From Pratylenchus scribneri (taxonomy: Eukaryota > Nematoda > Chromadorea > Rhabditida > Pratylenchidae): 64,000 nt of DNA. The notes under the pieces were generated by a model. It was given only the letters and a program-made list of their open reading frames with translations, did not search any database and was not told the DNA's origin. A program made the position numbers and the translations under genes. Location of the stretch: positions 1,302,001-1,366,000 of the forward strand of contig JAQSEB010000142.1 in the NCBI GenBank assembly GCA_030063045.1. The letters run 5' to 3'. Below, piece after piece: positions 46,740-59,128 of the stretch (position 1 is the stretch's first letter; each line of letters begins with the position of its first letter).

Positions 46740-47770
46740 ATGGGAATAGATTGCGAGGAGAGTAGATGGGGAGGCAGTCGATGGCTGTTGTCAATGGATG
46801 GAGATCGATTGGGGAGGGTGGAGGGAGACGGATGGAGGGGGTAGGTAGGAGAGATGGAAGTTGGTGAGAAGGCAGCCAATGGCTTTTTAGGTGGATGTAA
46901 AATCGATTGGGAGGGGGGTGGGGTGGAAGGAGACAGATGGACGAGTTAGGTTGGAGAGATAGAAGTTGGTGGGTTTTTCCTTTCCTTTTTGGAAATAATC
47001 CGTGTGGTAATCATTTTGCCTTTTTTATTAATTCATTATAATTTGTAATAATTTAATGACGATTCTTTTAATTTTCTTTTTAGGATGGGACTTGACCTTG
47101 GGTAAATTCTTTTCTCTTAACCAATAAACCATAAAGTATTTTTACTAATAATTATGAATTGTAAAAAATTATTCTCTTTTTCTATGAGGGGATCCCCTTT
47201 TTTGAATAAATTTTGAAGACCTGTAGGGTTGTCATTGATTGGGGATATGTGGACTGGGGAAGACTAAAGAAGAAAAGAACTTCGATTGCTGCTGGCAATT
47301 GAAAGGAACAGCTGTTCAACGCGCGGCGCAAAAAGGAAGAGGTTGGACATTGGTTATGGCCAGCTGAGAGTCAATGACAAAATGATGACTGGAGGGGGAA
47401 GTGAATGGGGATGAATGAGACATAGTGGGTAGGGAGAAGAGTGAATAGTCTACGGTGAAGCGAGCGACAAATAGGATCGATGATTTGAAGGGGAGTCGGG
47501 GAAGGACGGGCGTTGAGTTGAAGGGGAGACAGTTGACGGGTGTGTAGGCATTTTGATGGAAATGGGCTGGTGTGAAAGTGGGTTGGGGAGGCGTGCGAAG
47601 ATATTCTTAGTAGATGAGGCAGAGTGGATAGAGATGAGAGTGAATAGGCTAAGGGGAAGCGAGCGACTAAGAGGATCGGTGATTGTAAGGGGAGAGTGGG
47701 TGGGGTTGGACTCGGCATAGAAGGGGAATGATCGATGGTGGGAAGGGGGAGGCAATGCTTAGATGGGATT
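46740..47770. repeat. G-rich degenerate tandem repeats in the Polinton right end
   Basis: Units of about 130 bp (GGAGAGATGGAAGTTGGTGAG at 46,848 and GGAGAGATAGAAGTTGGTGGG at 46,951) and about 230 bp (AAGCGAGCGAC(A/T)AA...GGATCG at 47,458 and 47,657) alternate. Strong strand asymmetry (plus strand purine/G-rich) mirrors the C-rich left end, so it probably represents the decayed inner part of the terminal repeats. The minus-strand ORFs at 47,371-47,755 are low-complexity artefacts. Confidence 0.6.
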
Positions 47771-47950
47771 GAGTGGGTGGCCAGCTGGTCAGTGAACGAA
47801 GATTGTTATTCACTGAAAATATGGAATGGGATTCGCTGAAAATTGGGGAAAATTATTTTTAGGAAAATTAAAATTTTATTAAAAAATATTAAAATCCATA
47901 TAAGGAATTAAAAAGTAGGCCTTAGATGTTGGCTTTATTCAACACTTAGA

Positions 47951-48079
47951 TTTGGGGAGATATTTCTTAGAGATTTTGAGATATAGTCAATGGATATTTG
48001 TTTAGATCTTTTAGTTAGATCTTTTTTGATCATTGATCCCTTAGCTCCCCTTTTGACGCTCCCTATACAATTAACTACT
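47951..48079 (-). repeat. Polinton right terminal inverted repeat
   Basis: Complement of 28037-28165, ending ...CAATTAACTACT. The next bases are the GCTATG duplication. Confidence 0.9.
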
Positions 48080-48085
48080 GCTATG
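48080..48085. repeat. Polinton target site duplication, right
   Basis: GCTATG, identical to 28031-28036. Removing the element and one copy restores a continuous family A MITE across TTAAGCTATGATAATG. Confidence 0.93.
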
Positions 48086-48170
48086 ATAATGAGTCCTGAC
48101 GAGATCTATCGATTGCTTCTTATAAGAAGGTTTCTGCTGGTTCAAAATCAAACCACTGAACCGGTAATCC
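48086..48170. repeat. Family A MITE, right part beyond the Polinton
   Basis: GAGTCCTGACGAGATCTATC and following bases form the right arm of the palindrome whose left part is at 27770-28036. Confidence 0.65.
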
Positions 48171-48210
48171 TTATTTTTAAGTATTTTCTAAAAAAAATTT
48201 CAAAATTTAC

Positions 48211-51200
48211 TTGAGAATTAATGAATTCTCGCATTGAATTCATTGATTGCTGTTTGCCAATTGATGGGGATGGTTTTTTTGCCTCCAATTTTGGGTCATG
48301 GTTTTCTTTATGCAATTTCATAATTCGCAAATTTTTGGAGCCAAAATTGTGCGGCTAAATTTAAGAAATTTAATTCAACTTTTTTGAAATATTCAAAATT
48401 ACATTTTCGTTTAATATTTTGTCAATTTTCTCATTTCGCCTTTCCAAATCAATTGATTGCCGTGTTCCGCGTTGGATCATACTATTTGTTGGTTTTGTGA
48501 AACTAAAAATGAAATTGTATATATTTAATCAAATTTTTAAATAATATTTTTAAATGGTTAGAGGTCATCAAAATTTTTGAAAAATATTTTTTGCTAAGAT
48601 GAATAGGTATATGTATACTTATATGAACATAATACTTAATACATAACGGTTGGCCGACACTTGCGGACGAAATGGTCTGGAGCTGAAGATGGTAAAGCAG
48701 GGGTGGCATTGTTCATAGCATATTATTAGGCATAAAATTAGCTACAAAATGACATCAAAGGCATTGGCTAATGTTGAATATTCATCGAGTTATGGCCAAA
48801 AAACCGTTGGTTTAATTAAAGTTGTGTTTTTGTCTTTTTTTGGCCATAACTCGGTGAATATTCTACATAGGTCAATGTATTTGATGTCATTTTGTAGCTA
48901 ATTTTATGCCTAATAATATGCCATAAACAATGCCACTCCAGATTTACCACCTTCAGCTCCAGAACGTTTCGTCCGCAAGTGTCGCAGTATGATACATTAA
49001 CAAGTCATAAAATAAATCGCCTTATTAATATGAATATTCTAATATTTTATACCAAGATCAGAAAAAGCATGGTATGCTTGTCAGCATAACACAATAAAAG
49101 CTATTTCTGAAATATTTCGGCATTTCTTATGCAGAGGTAATCTATTCTGATAAATGTAAACTTTTTTATCATGATTTGATGGTAAATATCGGAATCAAAT
49201 AATTTTTATGGTGATTCGTGGAAAATGCTGGTATTTCCTATCAATAGATGAGAAACATATTAAATGTAGAATTTCTTACTTATTCTAATTGTGCCTATCA
49301 TTGTAATAAATTTTACCAAGATATGCAAATATAGCAAAAAAAGTACAGTTTGATTAATACTTATTAGTGTTATTGATGATGAAAATAATACTATTTCTTA
49401 ATAATTACCAGAAAATACTTTTGAAAATTTCAAATCTCAGTCTATATGAATTGCATAATTTTCCATATTAAATTCATGATAAATTTCTGTATACAATTTT
49501 CTCACATTTTCCCGGATTCCAGCGATTCTCGTCGATTTATTGTGACTATCCCAATTGGTTGTTTCTCCTCCTCATTCTTCCATCCACCACCACCACTAAA
49601 TTCATTTCGTTGCCAATTTTTTGTTGGTAAATTCGTTGATCGATTCAATGTCCCCCGATTGGCGGCCACTTTCCTGGCCTTATGTTGAAGATGAAAAGTG
49701 CAATACAAAGAGCGGGTTTTATTCACAAAATTCGTGCATTGCTCACCATCCGTCATTTTTCGTCCCTTTTAAAGGAATTTTTAAATTACAAATTGGTAAT
49801 ATTTAATTTATCGAAAAAAATATTGAAAATGGCAAAGACAAGGTTCATCCTAGACACCCAAATCCTATACCCAATCAATAGATCTCATTTTGAGCCATCG
49901 AATGGTATATATGTTGTGGTAAATATTGGAAATTGATAATTTCTGGAATTTACCAGAAACTAAGCTGGTAAATTTGAGAAATCTCGATTTCTAGTCGTCG
50001 TACAGATACGATTGTAGGCTCATTCAACTCGGCATCGGCATGGTCGATTTACTATATGAAATTTCAATTACAGACCGGTCTAGGCGTTAGGGAGAGGCGT
50101 CATGGGTTCTAGGGTTAGAGTAGGGCTAGGGGTTAGGGATGCCTCAAATTGAAATTTCATAAACCAATTCGACTAGGCCGAGTCGAATGAGCCTACTTCG
50201 AGTCGGTACAATGCTTAAAAACCGAGATTTCCAAAATTTACCGTCCCATCCGCCTGGTAAATTCCGGAATTTCACAATTTCCAATATTTACCACAACATT
50301 TATAATTTGTCATCATTTGGTCAAAATGAAAGGGTATTAAACCGCTTAAACCATCTTGAGGTTTTTTGTTCAAAACTGATTAAAATTTATTAAGGCAAAA
50401 TCATTAAAACTGACATTTTCAATGTTTTTGTGCCATTTTAAATGTTTTCAAATTAAAATTTAAAAATGAAAAAAAACCTGGCATCGACCAAGGTCCGGGC
50501 AAAAGCCAATTTCAATCAATTGGCCAGCTTTTGTCAATTTTAATACAACTAAAAATTTATTTTGATTTTCAAATTTGAATATTTTAAACCTTCATTATCT
50601 CGCCGCCTAGCATCTTCGCCAAATTGTGGATTATTCAACAAAAATGTGTTGCCAATTTGCAGCTTCCAATATTGCCGGAAACAATCACCAAAAAGCAGCA
50701 CTTTCACGACTGTGCTTTGCAATTCCTTTTTGATTATTAATAATTTAAAAATGATTTAAAATTTGGATAATATTTAATTTGCCGAAAAAATACTGAAAAT
50801 GCCGAAAAATATTAAAAATGCAAAAGGTTGTATCGGCGGTTTAGTGATTTGTCCCAGACCTCCAAACCTTATAATTGAAATCGATAGATTTCATCAAGAG
50901 CAAGACGCATCGAATGTTATATAATTTCCCAGTTTTGGCCTAAAATTAACCTTTTAAACCGTTTTTTTTTCGGTTCAAAACTACTTTAACATTGATTAAA
51001 TCCAAGCCAAATCATTATATCGAGATCTCTCGAAAGAGTATTATAGGTCTCGCATATATGCCGGTGTATAGTTTTCGGTAATTTTAGTAATTTTTGGCAT
51101 TTTAAATATTTCCTTTAAAGTATTTGAAAACCGTGAGATCCGCAATTCGCCAAATCATGAATTCATTGCCATTTGCACACTTTTTACATTCACTTTTTTC

Positions 51201-51517
51201 AACCAAAACGCCCATTGTGACCCATTCTTCGCCAGCATTTCGTCGACTTTTTTGTTCATTCGATTGGTGTCGAACCGTGTTCAAATTTGAGAGGCGAATT
51301 TTGCGCATTCCGGAACAGAATGTATTCACCGTGTTCAAAGTGATTAGTGGCTTACTGGAAAAAAGGATTTACTAATTTTATTCCAATATTTGCCTAACCT
51401 AATACGTATTCCAAAAGCGGGATCGAATATTTCTTCTGCTTCAGCTGCTATTGAATTCGAAGATCCAGCAGTTGTTCCATTTTCAGTTTGATTTTGAAGC
51501 ATATTTCCAGTAATCAT
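48211..51517 (-). CDS. mcm10: Replication factor Mcm10, exons 1-7 (N-terminal part)
   Basis: Exons: 51517-51399, 51354-51132, 50725-50590, 50548-50478, 49765-49506, 48502-48403, 48354-48211. All junctions are GT..AG and in phase, and with exons 8-12 they give 577 aa. Exons 1-4 hold the Mcm10 OB fold: FDPAFGIRI, KIRLSNL, EEWVTMGVLVEKSE, FMIWRIADL, VVKVLLFGDCFRQYWKLQIG. Exon 5 holds the conserved CCCH zinc finger (GEQCTNFVNKTRSLYCTFHL, then QHKARKVAANRGTLN), the main DNA-binding site. Intron 7 (48210-27696) contains the whole Polinton; without it that intron would be about 466 bp. The start ATG is the first in the exon and could be longer. No break is seen in the coding exons. Confidence 0.88.
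48655..48984. repeat. 330-bp foldback MITE with about 150-bp arms
   Basis: The left arm starts CGACACTTGCGGACGAAATG and contains GGCATAAAATTAGCTACAAA; the right arm is its complement, ending CATTTCGTCC-like CGTTTCGTCCGCAAGTGTCG. The arms almost meet, leaving a short AT-rich loop. It lies in mcm10 intron 5. Confidence 0.75.
49911..50299. repeat. MITE nested in a family A copy (family B)
   Basis: The terminal inverted repeats begin ATGTTGTGGTAAATATTGG. The inner arms carry AAATCTCGATTTCTAGTCGT and GGCTCATTCAACTCGGC. The flanks (CGAATGGTATAT and TATAATTTGTCATC) are two halves of family A. A relative lies at 57,036-57,407. It sits in mcm10 intron 4. Confidence 0.7.
50866..51045. repeat. Palindromic MITE, family A
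   Basis: A diverged copy (GATTTCATCAAGAGCAAGAC, TTATATAATTTCCCAG, then AAATCATTATATCGAGATCT) in mcm10 intron 2. Confidence 0.5.
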
Positions 51518-51727
51518 AATTATAATTAGGTAGTAATATTGTTGAAAATCGAAATTGCTTAATGAAAATCGAAATGGCGTCGGGAATATAAATTAAAAAA
51601 TTAGCTCAAAAATTTTAAATATAATTGGAAAAAACAAAATAAAGAAAAAAAAACAAATGTTTTTAAAATAAAATTTTTAAACGCAAACGAAATTAACAAA
51701 AAAAAAGAATTGTTTATTATTCCTAAA

Positions 51728-54700
51728 TCAATGTTCTGATGGATTATTTATTTTTGCAGATATTCTTCTATAATTTTCCATTTCTTCTTCATCAAAATCG
51801 AAAAGAGTTTGTATTCCTCTTTCCAGTGCGGCCGTTTTTGGATCCAATTGTTGAGTAATTTTATTGATTTTGACCGATTTTTTCATTCCCGATTGTTGCA
51901 AATTTGGTCTTTGATGGACAGCCAATGTGAACATCCTTTGGTTTTTGATGGCATTTTGATTGTAATTTTGATTGATATTCGCCATTTTTGGATATTGTTG
52001 AAAAATTGTTGGTTTGTGATTGACAAATTGTGGCCGGACCCCATTGTGTTTCAAACTTTGACTAGAATTAATAGCATTTTGAGCAGGAGGAGTACGGAAA
52101 ACACCTTTAAAAATGGAAAATTAGCATTATTATGAAATTACAATCCGCAATCAAGTTGTAGTTGCAATTACAATTCGCAATTACAATTACAATTCGCAAT
52201 TACAATTACAATCCTCAAATCACAATTAAAATACTCAAATTAAATTTCCAAATTAAAATACAATTGCGCCTGCTTCCTTCCCAAACATTTAATTCCGTCT
52301 GTCTTACCATTAATTTCCCTCTTCAAATCGAGAATTTCTTTCTTCAATTCGACATTTTCTTTGCTCATTTCCTTCAGTGCTTTTCCCATATTGGCAAAAC
52401 CAATGCCAATTTTCGAGTATATTTCCTCCATTGAACGTACATCGAATTGATTTGTATTCTTTTTCTTTGGGCCATTTATCTTCTTCAAATTTTCACCAAA
52501 AGAAAGGCTTTTTTGAAAAGGTGGATGAAATTCGGCGGCTTTATCTTTAATTGAAAGAAAATTATTAGAAACTAATTTTTAAAATTAATATTAATTTCCC
52601 ATAAAAGACATACTTTTAGATGCGAATTGCTTTGGGATTTGAGATTGTTTATGAATTTTGGCCGGTGCTTCTATTTTAATTTTCGTTGTCCCATCATGTC
52701 GAATCAATATTTCTGCTATTTGTTTTCGCAACCAAGGCAATGTTTGTACTGGCAAAGTCAATGTTCTGTTTCTGTTGGTTGCTTGGATATTGATGGCAGT
52801 AAGACGTAGACAAATTTGCTTTTCCATCTTTCCTTTGTTCGCGTTTATAAAAAGGACCAATTCCAATTGAAATTGATGTATAAATCCGGTGAACAAGACA
52901 TTCCGTAATTTCAATTCACGTTTTTTCAATTGAGGACGGGAACCGACCATTGATTGAGAAGCTACAATGAGAAAAATTGGTGAAATTAAATAATATTTAT
53001 AACAATCATTTTATCATTTATTAATACAAGTACATTGCACATGTTATGATTATCTCAGATCCCCAGAAGACCTAAAACTACACCAAATCCAAATAACCTA
53101 TATTTTTTTAATTCTCCACTGTAATTTTCGGTTTGTTTTTGTTTTACTTATTTTTTATGATTCAAATGCTCTCAATAGATTTTGCTCTGATGAGAACGAA
53201 CAAGTTTTTATATATCCATGGTCATTTTGATGATGGACATTAGTGGCGGTTCTTGGATTTTTCCAGAGGGGGGGGGGGGGGGTGCAGCCGAATAAATCAC
53301 AGCACCCTTGGTTGCGAGCGCCGATAGGCCCGAGCGAAAATTTTTACCAATTTTTAGGTCTAAAAACTGAAAATTTTGAAAAATTATGAGGTTTTCTGGA
53401 AACAATCAGTTAAAAAAATATATAATGCGAGCGCCGACAAGCGCGAGAGCGAAAATTTTTTTTTTGGGTTTTTAGTCTAATTTGTAAAAAAACCCCCCTA
53501 TTAATTTTCTCTACCTCACGGCACCCCAGGGTGCCACTCCCCCAAACCAGGGGGTGCGTACCCCACCTAAAAACGCCACTGATGGACATATAAAAGCATT
53601 CTCTTGTAAGACTCACTTCTTGCAGAAAAATGTTTAAATATAGATCATTTGAGTTAAGCTTCTAGGTTATAATATATCCATGTTTTTTTTACATTTAAAA
53701 ATAAACCTTTAATATTGTTCAGCTTTTGTTCAAAATTTTCCTTGGCCAATTCCTCGTTGAGTTCATCCAATGCACGAACAAATGGATATGCATCTTGGGG
53801 AACCGAAATGTTGTAGAAATTGAAGAATTGACCGGATATATATAACTGCAATTTATTATATCAATCAAATTGGCTCTTCAAAAGTAAAAAAAAAACAAAC
53901 CGTTAATTCGAAGAATTTATGGCCTGTTACGCCTTTTTGCAATAAGAGTCGTAAACTTTTGCTATTGTTCAATTGAAGGAATCGTTTCTCTAAATCTTCA
54001 AAGTATTTTTCTTTTTCACTCCCAGCAGAATATCTTTGTTGAACATTTTGCCTGATTGCATTATTTGTTGGCATTTCAGGCGATCGATTAGGCCAAGAAT
54101 TTGCTTTCTTGATGGAAAGAGGAGGATAATCTCTGGCATTTCCACTGTGGAATAAATTGTGTTGACAAAGCTGAAAAATAATGATTTAAAAATTTTTGAT
54201 GACAATTTATTAGAAGGTAATTTGCAGAAAAGGTATTAAAAAGTAGAAAAGATTATAACGGCTATTAGATTATCCTGTTGCTGTACATAGCTCGGCAAGG
54301 CCCCCCCCCCCCCCCACTCAGCAGGGGATTTACCGGGCGGGACCATGCATCAAGCAGGGAGAGGAAGGAAAAAAAATTGAAAAATTTTTCGGAAAAATTG
54401 GAAAATTTTTCGCTGCGCGGCCATTTTTAGGTCAAATTTTACCCTGCGGGGTTGTTTTTGGCCCTAAATTTTCGCCTGCGGCGCAAAAAATCTTAAATTG
54501 GGACTACTCATGAAAAATTAGTGCCGACCTCGCCCACCACCAACCACGCAGCCACCCATGATGTCCTCCCCTTGCCGAACTATGTTGCTGTACACCCAAA
54601 TCAATAACAATTCGATAGTCACATCATTGTGCATCGAATGATATATATAATTTGTCGTGTCTTAGTCAAAAATAAAGGTGAAATAAACCGTCTAAACTTC

Positions 54701-55136
54701 CTTTTGGTTTTCGGTTCAAAACTAAAATAGAATTAATAAACCCAAGTGAAAAAATAATCAAATGATGCTTCGTGACGAGATCTATCGATTAGGCAAAAGG
54801 TTCTGGGATCTAGGATAAATTTCTAAAAATTAACCGTCATAATCTTTTTTTGGATTTCAATACTTTCTATGAAAATTCCGTTTTTTCTGCAAATTAAATA
54901 TTTCCCATTTGTTTAAATGCTGTTTAAATTTCCATTTTAAAATTAAAAAAAACCTCTTGAGGATTGAATGGAATAATGCAAGGAAATTGGCAGCTTTTTC
55001 CATTCTCGATTTGCAATAATTGACGGCCAGCGGTAAATGTTGTAGTAGAATTAGGCCAGCATGAAAATGTTCTTATGTTGTTCGGCTTATTTAGGCAAAA
55101 TAATCGATAACAGAAAAAATGATATTTTTGGAACAT
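51728..55136 (-). CDS. Pur-like family gene, copy 3 (intact, six exons)
   Basis: Exons: 55136-54954, 54170-53901, 53845-53707, 52961-52614, 52544-52308, 52104-51728. All junctions are GT..AG and in phase; 517 aa. Exon 1 is a basic, aromatic leader (MFQKYHFFCYRLFCLNK) that could be a mitochondrial presequence. Exons 2-3 form module 1: RLLLQKGVTGHKFFEL, then PQDAYPFVRALDELNEELAK. Exon 4 forms module 2: GFIHQFQLELVLFINA, then RTLTLPVQTLPWLRKQIAEI. Exon 5 is a coiled coil (EMSKENVELKKEILDLKREI) not seen in the other copies. Exon 6 ends with LFDFDEEEMENYRR. Each module (beta strands then RLTL-like strand and a long helix) resembles a Pur-alpha repeat, which binds single-stranded nucleic acid; this identification is tentative. 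Confidence 0.6.
52141..52262. repeat. CAATTACAATT microsatellite
   Basis: Imperfect tandem CAATTACAATTCGCAATTA-type units in intron 5 of copy 3. Confidence 0.7.
53241..53581. mobile_element. hAT-type MITE, TIR YAGTGGCG, 8-bp duplication
   Basis: 341 bp. The ends are TAGTGGCG...CGCCACTG, typical of hAT termini. Exact 8-bp target duplication ATGGACAT at 53233-53240 and 53582-53589. The interior has a 14-G run and two GCGAGCGCCGA(T/C)A-type blocks also found in the element at 62,374. In intron 3 of copy 3. Confidence 0.85.
54286..54584. mobile_element. hAT-type MITE, TIR CATAGYTCGGCAAGG
   Basis: 299 bp; the ends are CATAGCTCGGCAAGG and the complement of CATAGTTCGGCAAGG. Exact 8-bp duplication TTGCTGTA at 54278-54285 and 54585-54592. 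It begins with a long C run and has GCGGCGCAAAAA-type blocks inside. In intron 1 of copy 3. Confidence 0.85.
54597..54790. repeat. Palindromic MITE, family A
   Basis: Diverged copy with CATCGAATGATATATATAAT and the complement arm GACGAGATCTATCGATTAGG; in intron 1 of copy 3. Confidence 0.5.
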
Positions 55137-56214
55137 TTTTCTACAGCTTAAAAATTAAGTAATTAAATTTTGGACATATCGATATTAAAAAAATTAAATT
55201 GAAAAATAACAAATAAAATAAAAAAAATCGAAAAATAACAAATAGAATAAAATAAATAATATTTGTAATTTTTAAAAATTTTAACAGCAAATAAACAATA
55301 ATTAAGCTTTTATTTTTCTTTTAAATCAATGTTTTATTGGGTGCTTTATTTTAGCTGCTATTCTTCTATATTTTTCCATTTCTTCTTCATCAAAATCAAA
55401 AAGGGTCTGAATTCCTCTTTCCAATGCAATTTTTGGATCCAATTGTTCGGTTCTATTTTTGTTTGCCATTTTAGGTTGTTTCAAATTTGTTCTTTGTTGG
55501 ATGGCCAAATGCCCGAACATTTTTTGGTTTTTGAAGCCAATTTGTTTAGAATTTTGCATTTTTGGGAAAGAAGATGGATTTTTGTTGGCAAATTGTGGTC
55601 GCATTCCTTTTTGATTTACTCTTTTTTGAATGGGAAGAGCACGGAAAACATCTTAAAAATTGGAAAAAAAATTAAATAAATAAATATTCATCTAATTTTC
55701 CAATACCTTTTGGGAAGAATTGTTGTGGGATATGTGCCTGTGCCTCCTTCTCAATTGGCTCTGTCCCATCATATTTTGCCAACATTTCGGCCATTTGTTT
55801 GCGCAACCATGGCAATGCTTGCAGAGGTAAAACGTAAAATCATCCCTTTTTCATAAGTAATTGTTATGTTCATGGCAAAAAGTCGAATCCAAATTTCCTT
55901 TTCCATCATCCCTTTCTCCGTATCGATAAAAACCACTAATTCCAATTGAAATTTGTGGATTAGGCCAATCAATTCAACAATTTTTAATTTGATTATGTTC
56001 TTGGGTTGATGGTCAGCTGCTGGATTGCCATTTTCAACAGTCGATTGAGGAGTATCTGCTGGAAAAGAAATCGCTCAGTCAATGATATGAAAATGAAAAT
56101 CAACTTAGAAAATTTACTTATGATTTTTATTATTTATATTCAAAAAATTTATAAATTTGGAATATTAAGGTGAAATGTTTAATGGCGAAATATTATAACG
56201 GTTCAGCGATTTGT

Positions 56215-56480
56215 ATTAGACCCGCACATCTCACATCTAATAAACAGGGTTGCCGCGGGCTACCCGAAACCCTAGGTTTTTTTAGCGACTAGAAACCCGA
56301 TCCGAAACCCGAAATTTTCGACGACCCACGGCAAACCTGCTAATTAACCAATTGGTAGATCTCTTGGAAAAGCATCGATTGATAATGATGCGGAATAATT
56401 TAAAATTAGTTTTGAACCAAAAACCGGAATATAGTTTAAATGGTTTAATACCCTTTAAATTGTTTTTCCAACCATGACAA
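56215..56480. repeat. Family A-like MITE
   Basis: AACCAATTGGTAGATCTCTT and TTAAATTGTTTTTCCAACCA-type segments of the palindrome with an internal GGGTTGCCGCGGGCTACCCG patch. In an intron of copy 4. Confidence 0.4.
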
Positions 56481-57035
56481 ATTATTGAACCGCTATAATC
56501 TTACTGCCAATTTCAATTTTTTTAGTCTGTATTATCCATTTAATAATTCCTAGGAAAGTTTTTTTTGCAGAAACCTTGAATGTTCAATTTTTGTTCAATA
56601 TTATCGGAAGCCAATTCCAAGATGAGTTCATCCAATGCCCGAACAAATGCATAGGCATCCTCCGGGACCAGAATGTTGGGGAAATTGATGTATTTGCCAG
56701 CAGTGGTTTTTAACTGCAATTTAATTGATTAATTTCACTTCTGAGATTAACAATTAAAATACTGACTATGATTTCAAATAATTTGTGACCTTTCCAGCCC
56801 TTATCCAATTTAAGTTTCAACGTTTTTTTCTGGCCCAATCTGAGCAATCGAGTCTCCAAATTAACAAAGTGTTCTCCTGTCGTTTCCAAGCATTGTTGTT
56901 TTGTTGCCAAACTGCGATCAAAAGAAGAAATACCATTTGGAAAGGGATGAGCATGGAAAACATCTTCAAAAAAAGAAAAAAGAATTAATTTTGAAAAATC
57001 GAATCTGTTAGGGCAAAGAATTTGTAAATGTCACA

Positions 57036-57407
57036 GATAATATTGGAAATTAGTTAATTCCGGAATTAGCTAAACAATTGGGTAAACTAATTTTGGAAAT
57101 CTCGACTTCTAGTCGTCTTTACTCCAGAGTAGGCTCATCGCTCATTCGATTTGGCATGGTCGATTTACTAATATGAATTTTAAATTACAGACCGCTTTAG
57201 GGGCTAGAGTTAGGGTTATAGGGCCGTCATGGGTTCTAGGATTAGGGCAGGGCTAGGGATGTCTGCAATTGAAATTTCATATAGTAAATCGACCATGCCG
57301 AATCGAATGAGCCTACTCTCGTACGATGCCTAGAAGTCGAGATTTCCAAAATTAGCTAGCCCCAAATGCCTAGCTAATTCCGGAATTAGCTAATTTCCAA
57401 TATTAGC
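57036..57407. repeat. Family B MITE
   Basis: 372 bp; the arms include ATAATATTGGAAATTAG and GGAAATCTCGACTTCTAGTC with the matching complements, and CATGGTCGATTTACTA on both arms. Flanks TGTCACA and TGTAACA suggest a decayed target duplication. Same family as 49,911-50,299. Confidence 0.65.
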
Positions 57408-59128
57408 TGTAACATAAATATTCAATTTATTTTCCACTTAAAAATATAATAAAATACCCATTTTGAAGAATTGTTTTGGAATTTGTGCCGGTGCCCCCTT
57501 TTTAAATGCTTTTGTCCCATCATATTTTTCCAACATTTCGGCCATTTGATTGCGTAACCAAGGCAATGTTTGCAATGGCAAAGTCAATGTTCTTTTTGGT
57601 GTGATGGTTTCGTTTTTATGGAAGGATATTAGTTCAAGGCAAATATCCTTTTTAATCATCATCACATTGCTGTTCTTATTTATAAAAAGAACCAATTCCA
57701 AGTGAAATTTGTGGAATAGGCCAATCACTTCGACAGTTCGTAGTTTTATTTTACTCCTTAATTGATGCTGATCAGTCAATTGGGGTGTATCTGGTGAAGA
57801 AATTTTAGGAAAATTTAAATAGAAAAAGTTATATGAATTTGTAAATAAAAATGTTTGTGGGGATTATTTTTTAGCGCAAAATTGGACTTGAAAGAGCTTA
57901 GCTAATTTACTCAAATCTATAAGTGGTATCAAAAGTGTTATATTGATGGAGTCAAAATTTTGAGCGCTCTTATGATTTCATATTTTTGAGAGAAAATTTT
58001 CATTTTTATTAAGATCATTTTTTGCTAAATATTTATTATTTTTTCATTTCAATAATTTTCAACAAAATGTTATCCAAAAATTGCACATTTGTAAAAATTA
58101 GATAAAATAAAAATAGAATTATTCGAATGCTAAATTTAAAAGAGAAATAAACTTAACTTTTAACTTAAAATTTGGTGAAATCTCATTGTAAGATTCCAGA
58201 ACAAAAGGCTACGGCCAAGAAGTACGAAAAACATAGCATTTGTTGGTTTATTTTAGAAATTTTTTTAAATCGTTCCATAAACCTTGGATGAGCAATTTTT
58301 GTTCAAAATTTTCTGCCGCCAATTCCGCAATGAGTACATCCAATGCCCGAACAAATGCATAGGCATCCTTAGGCAGCGGAATTTTGGGAAAATAGTTTAA
58401 ATGGCCAGTGGATTTTTTTAGCTGCAATTTGCGCCCTCGTCATAAAATACCTAATAAATAATAATACTGACCTTCATTTCAAAGAATTTTTGACCGCTTT
58501 TGCCCTTTTCCAATTTAAGTCTCAATTGTTTTTTTATTGTTTATATCCAGTTCAAGAAATTGAGTTTCCAAAACCAAATGGTCATCCGATTTAATTAGAT
58601 GATTATTTGTTGTGCTTTTAAACGATAAAAAATTCGAAGATAAGTTTGCGTTTTCATTGCCGGGATGCGAATGAATTCCATCATCATTTCCATTGCAGAA
58701 TTTATTGTGTTGACAGAACTAACAAAAAAAAATTACCATCAATTTAATTTTTGATGCAATTTTTTTAAGAAATGAGTTTTTACTCCACTTTAATAATTAT
58801 TTATAAAAACCTCTTGTGTTTTGAAGAGCACATTACTATTCAGAATTTGCTTAAATTGGCTGCCAAATATGATGGGTAAATTAAGCCAGCTTGAGAATGA
58901 TCTGATGACCGGTTTATGGGCATGGAAAATTCGATAATAATAAAAATGTCGAGTGCACAGCATTTTTCTAAATTATTTAAAAATTTTGAGTTAAAAATAA
59001 AATTTTGAGTTTAAAATTAAAGGAAAATATGAGTAATATTAATATATGTAAACAAACATGCAAACTAAACAATATTTTTTTGCTAAATAATTTTTAATAC
59101 TAGCAAAAAATAACAATTAATAGAAAAA

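Larger units (their letters stand above)
28037..48079. mobile_element. Complete Polinton/Maverick element (20,043 bp)
   Basis: Both ends are visible. The terminal inverted repeats start AGTAGTTAATTGTATAGGG on each strand, are near-identical for about 130 bp, and are flanked by the 6-bp duplication GCTATG. Inside are the Polinton core genes: packaging ATPase, DD35E integrase, adenain-like protease, penton-like and double-jelly-roll capsid proteins, and protein-primed type B DNA polymerase. Structural genes are on plus, while polB-derived and most accessory genes are on minus. The near-identical ends and perfect duplication suggest recent insertion. The polymerase and protease are broken as assembled, so the copy would need help to move, unless some breaks are assembly errors. 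Confidence 0.96.
55326..58963 (-). pseudogene. Pur-like family gene, copy 4 (duplicated modules, two frameshifts)
   Basis: Exons run from 58963-58811 (leader MLCTRHFYYYRIFHAHK), 58718-58472, 58421-58283 and about 57791-57463, and then a second set: about 56964-56760, 56714-56577, 56060-55707 and 55652-55326 (stop). It thus encodes module 1 and module 2 twice before the C-terminal FDFDEEEMEKYRR exon. The exon at 56,964 fuses the start of the usual last exon (DVFHAHPFPNGIS) to a KLDKGWKGHKLFE module-1 strand, marking the duplication joint. Exon 2 has one extra A in a run of seven (247 nt instead of 246). The exon at 56,060 shifts frame near 55,830, just before LPWLRKQMAEM. It is either a pseudogene or carries consensus errors. 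Confidence 0.6.
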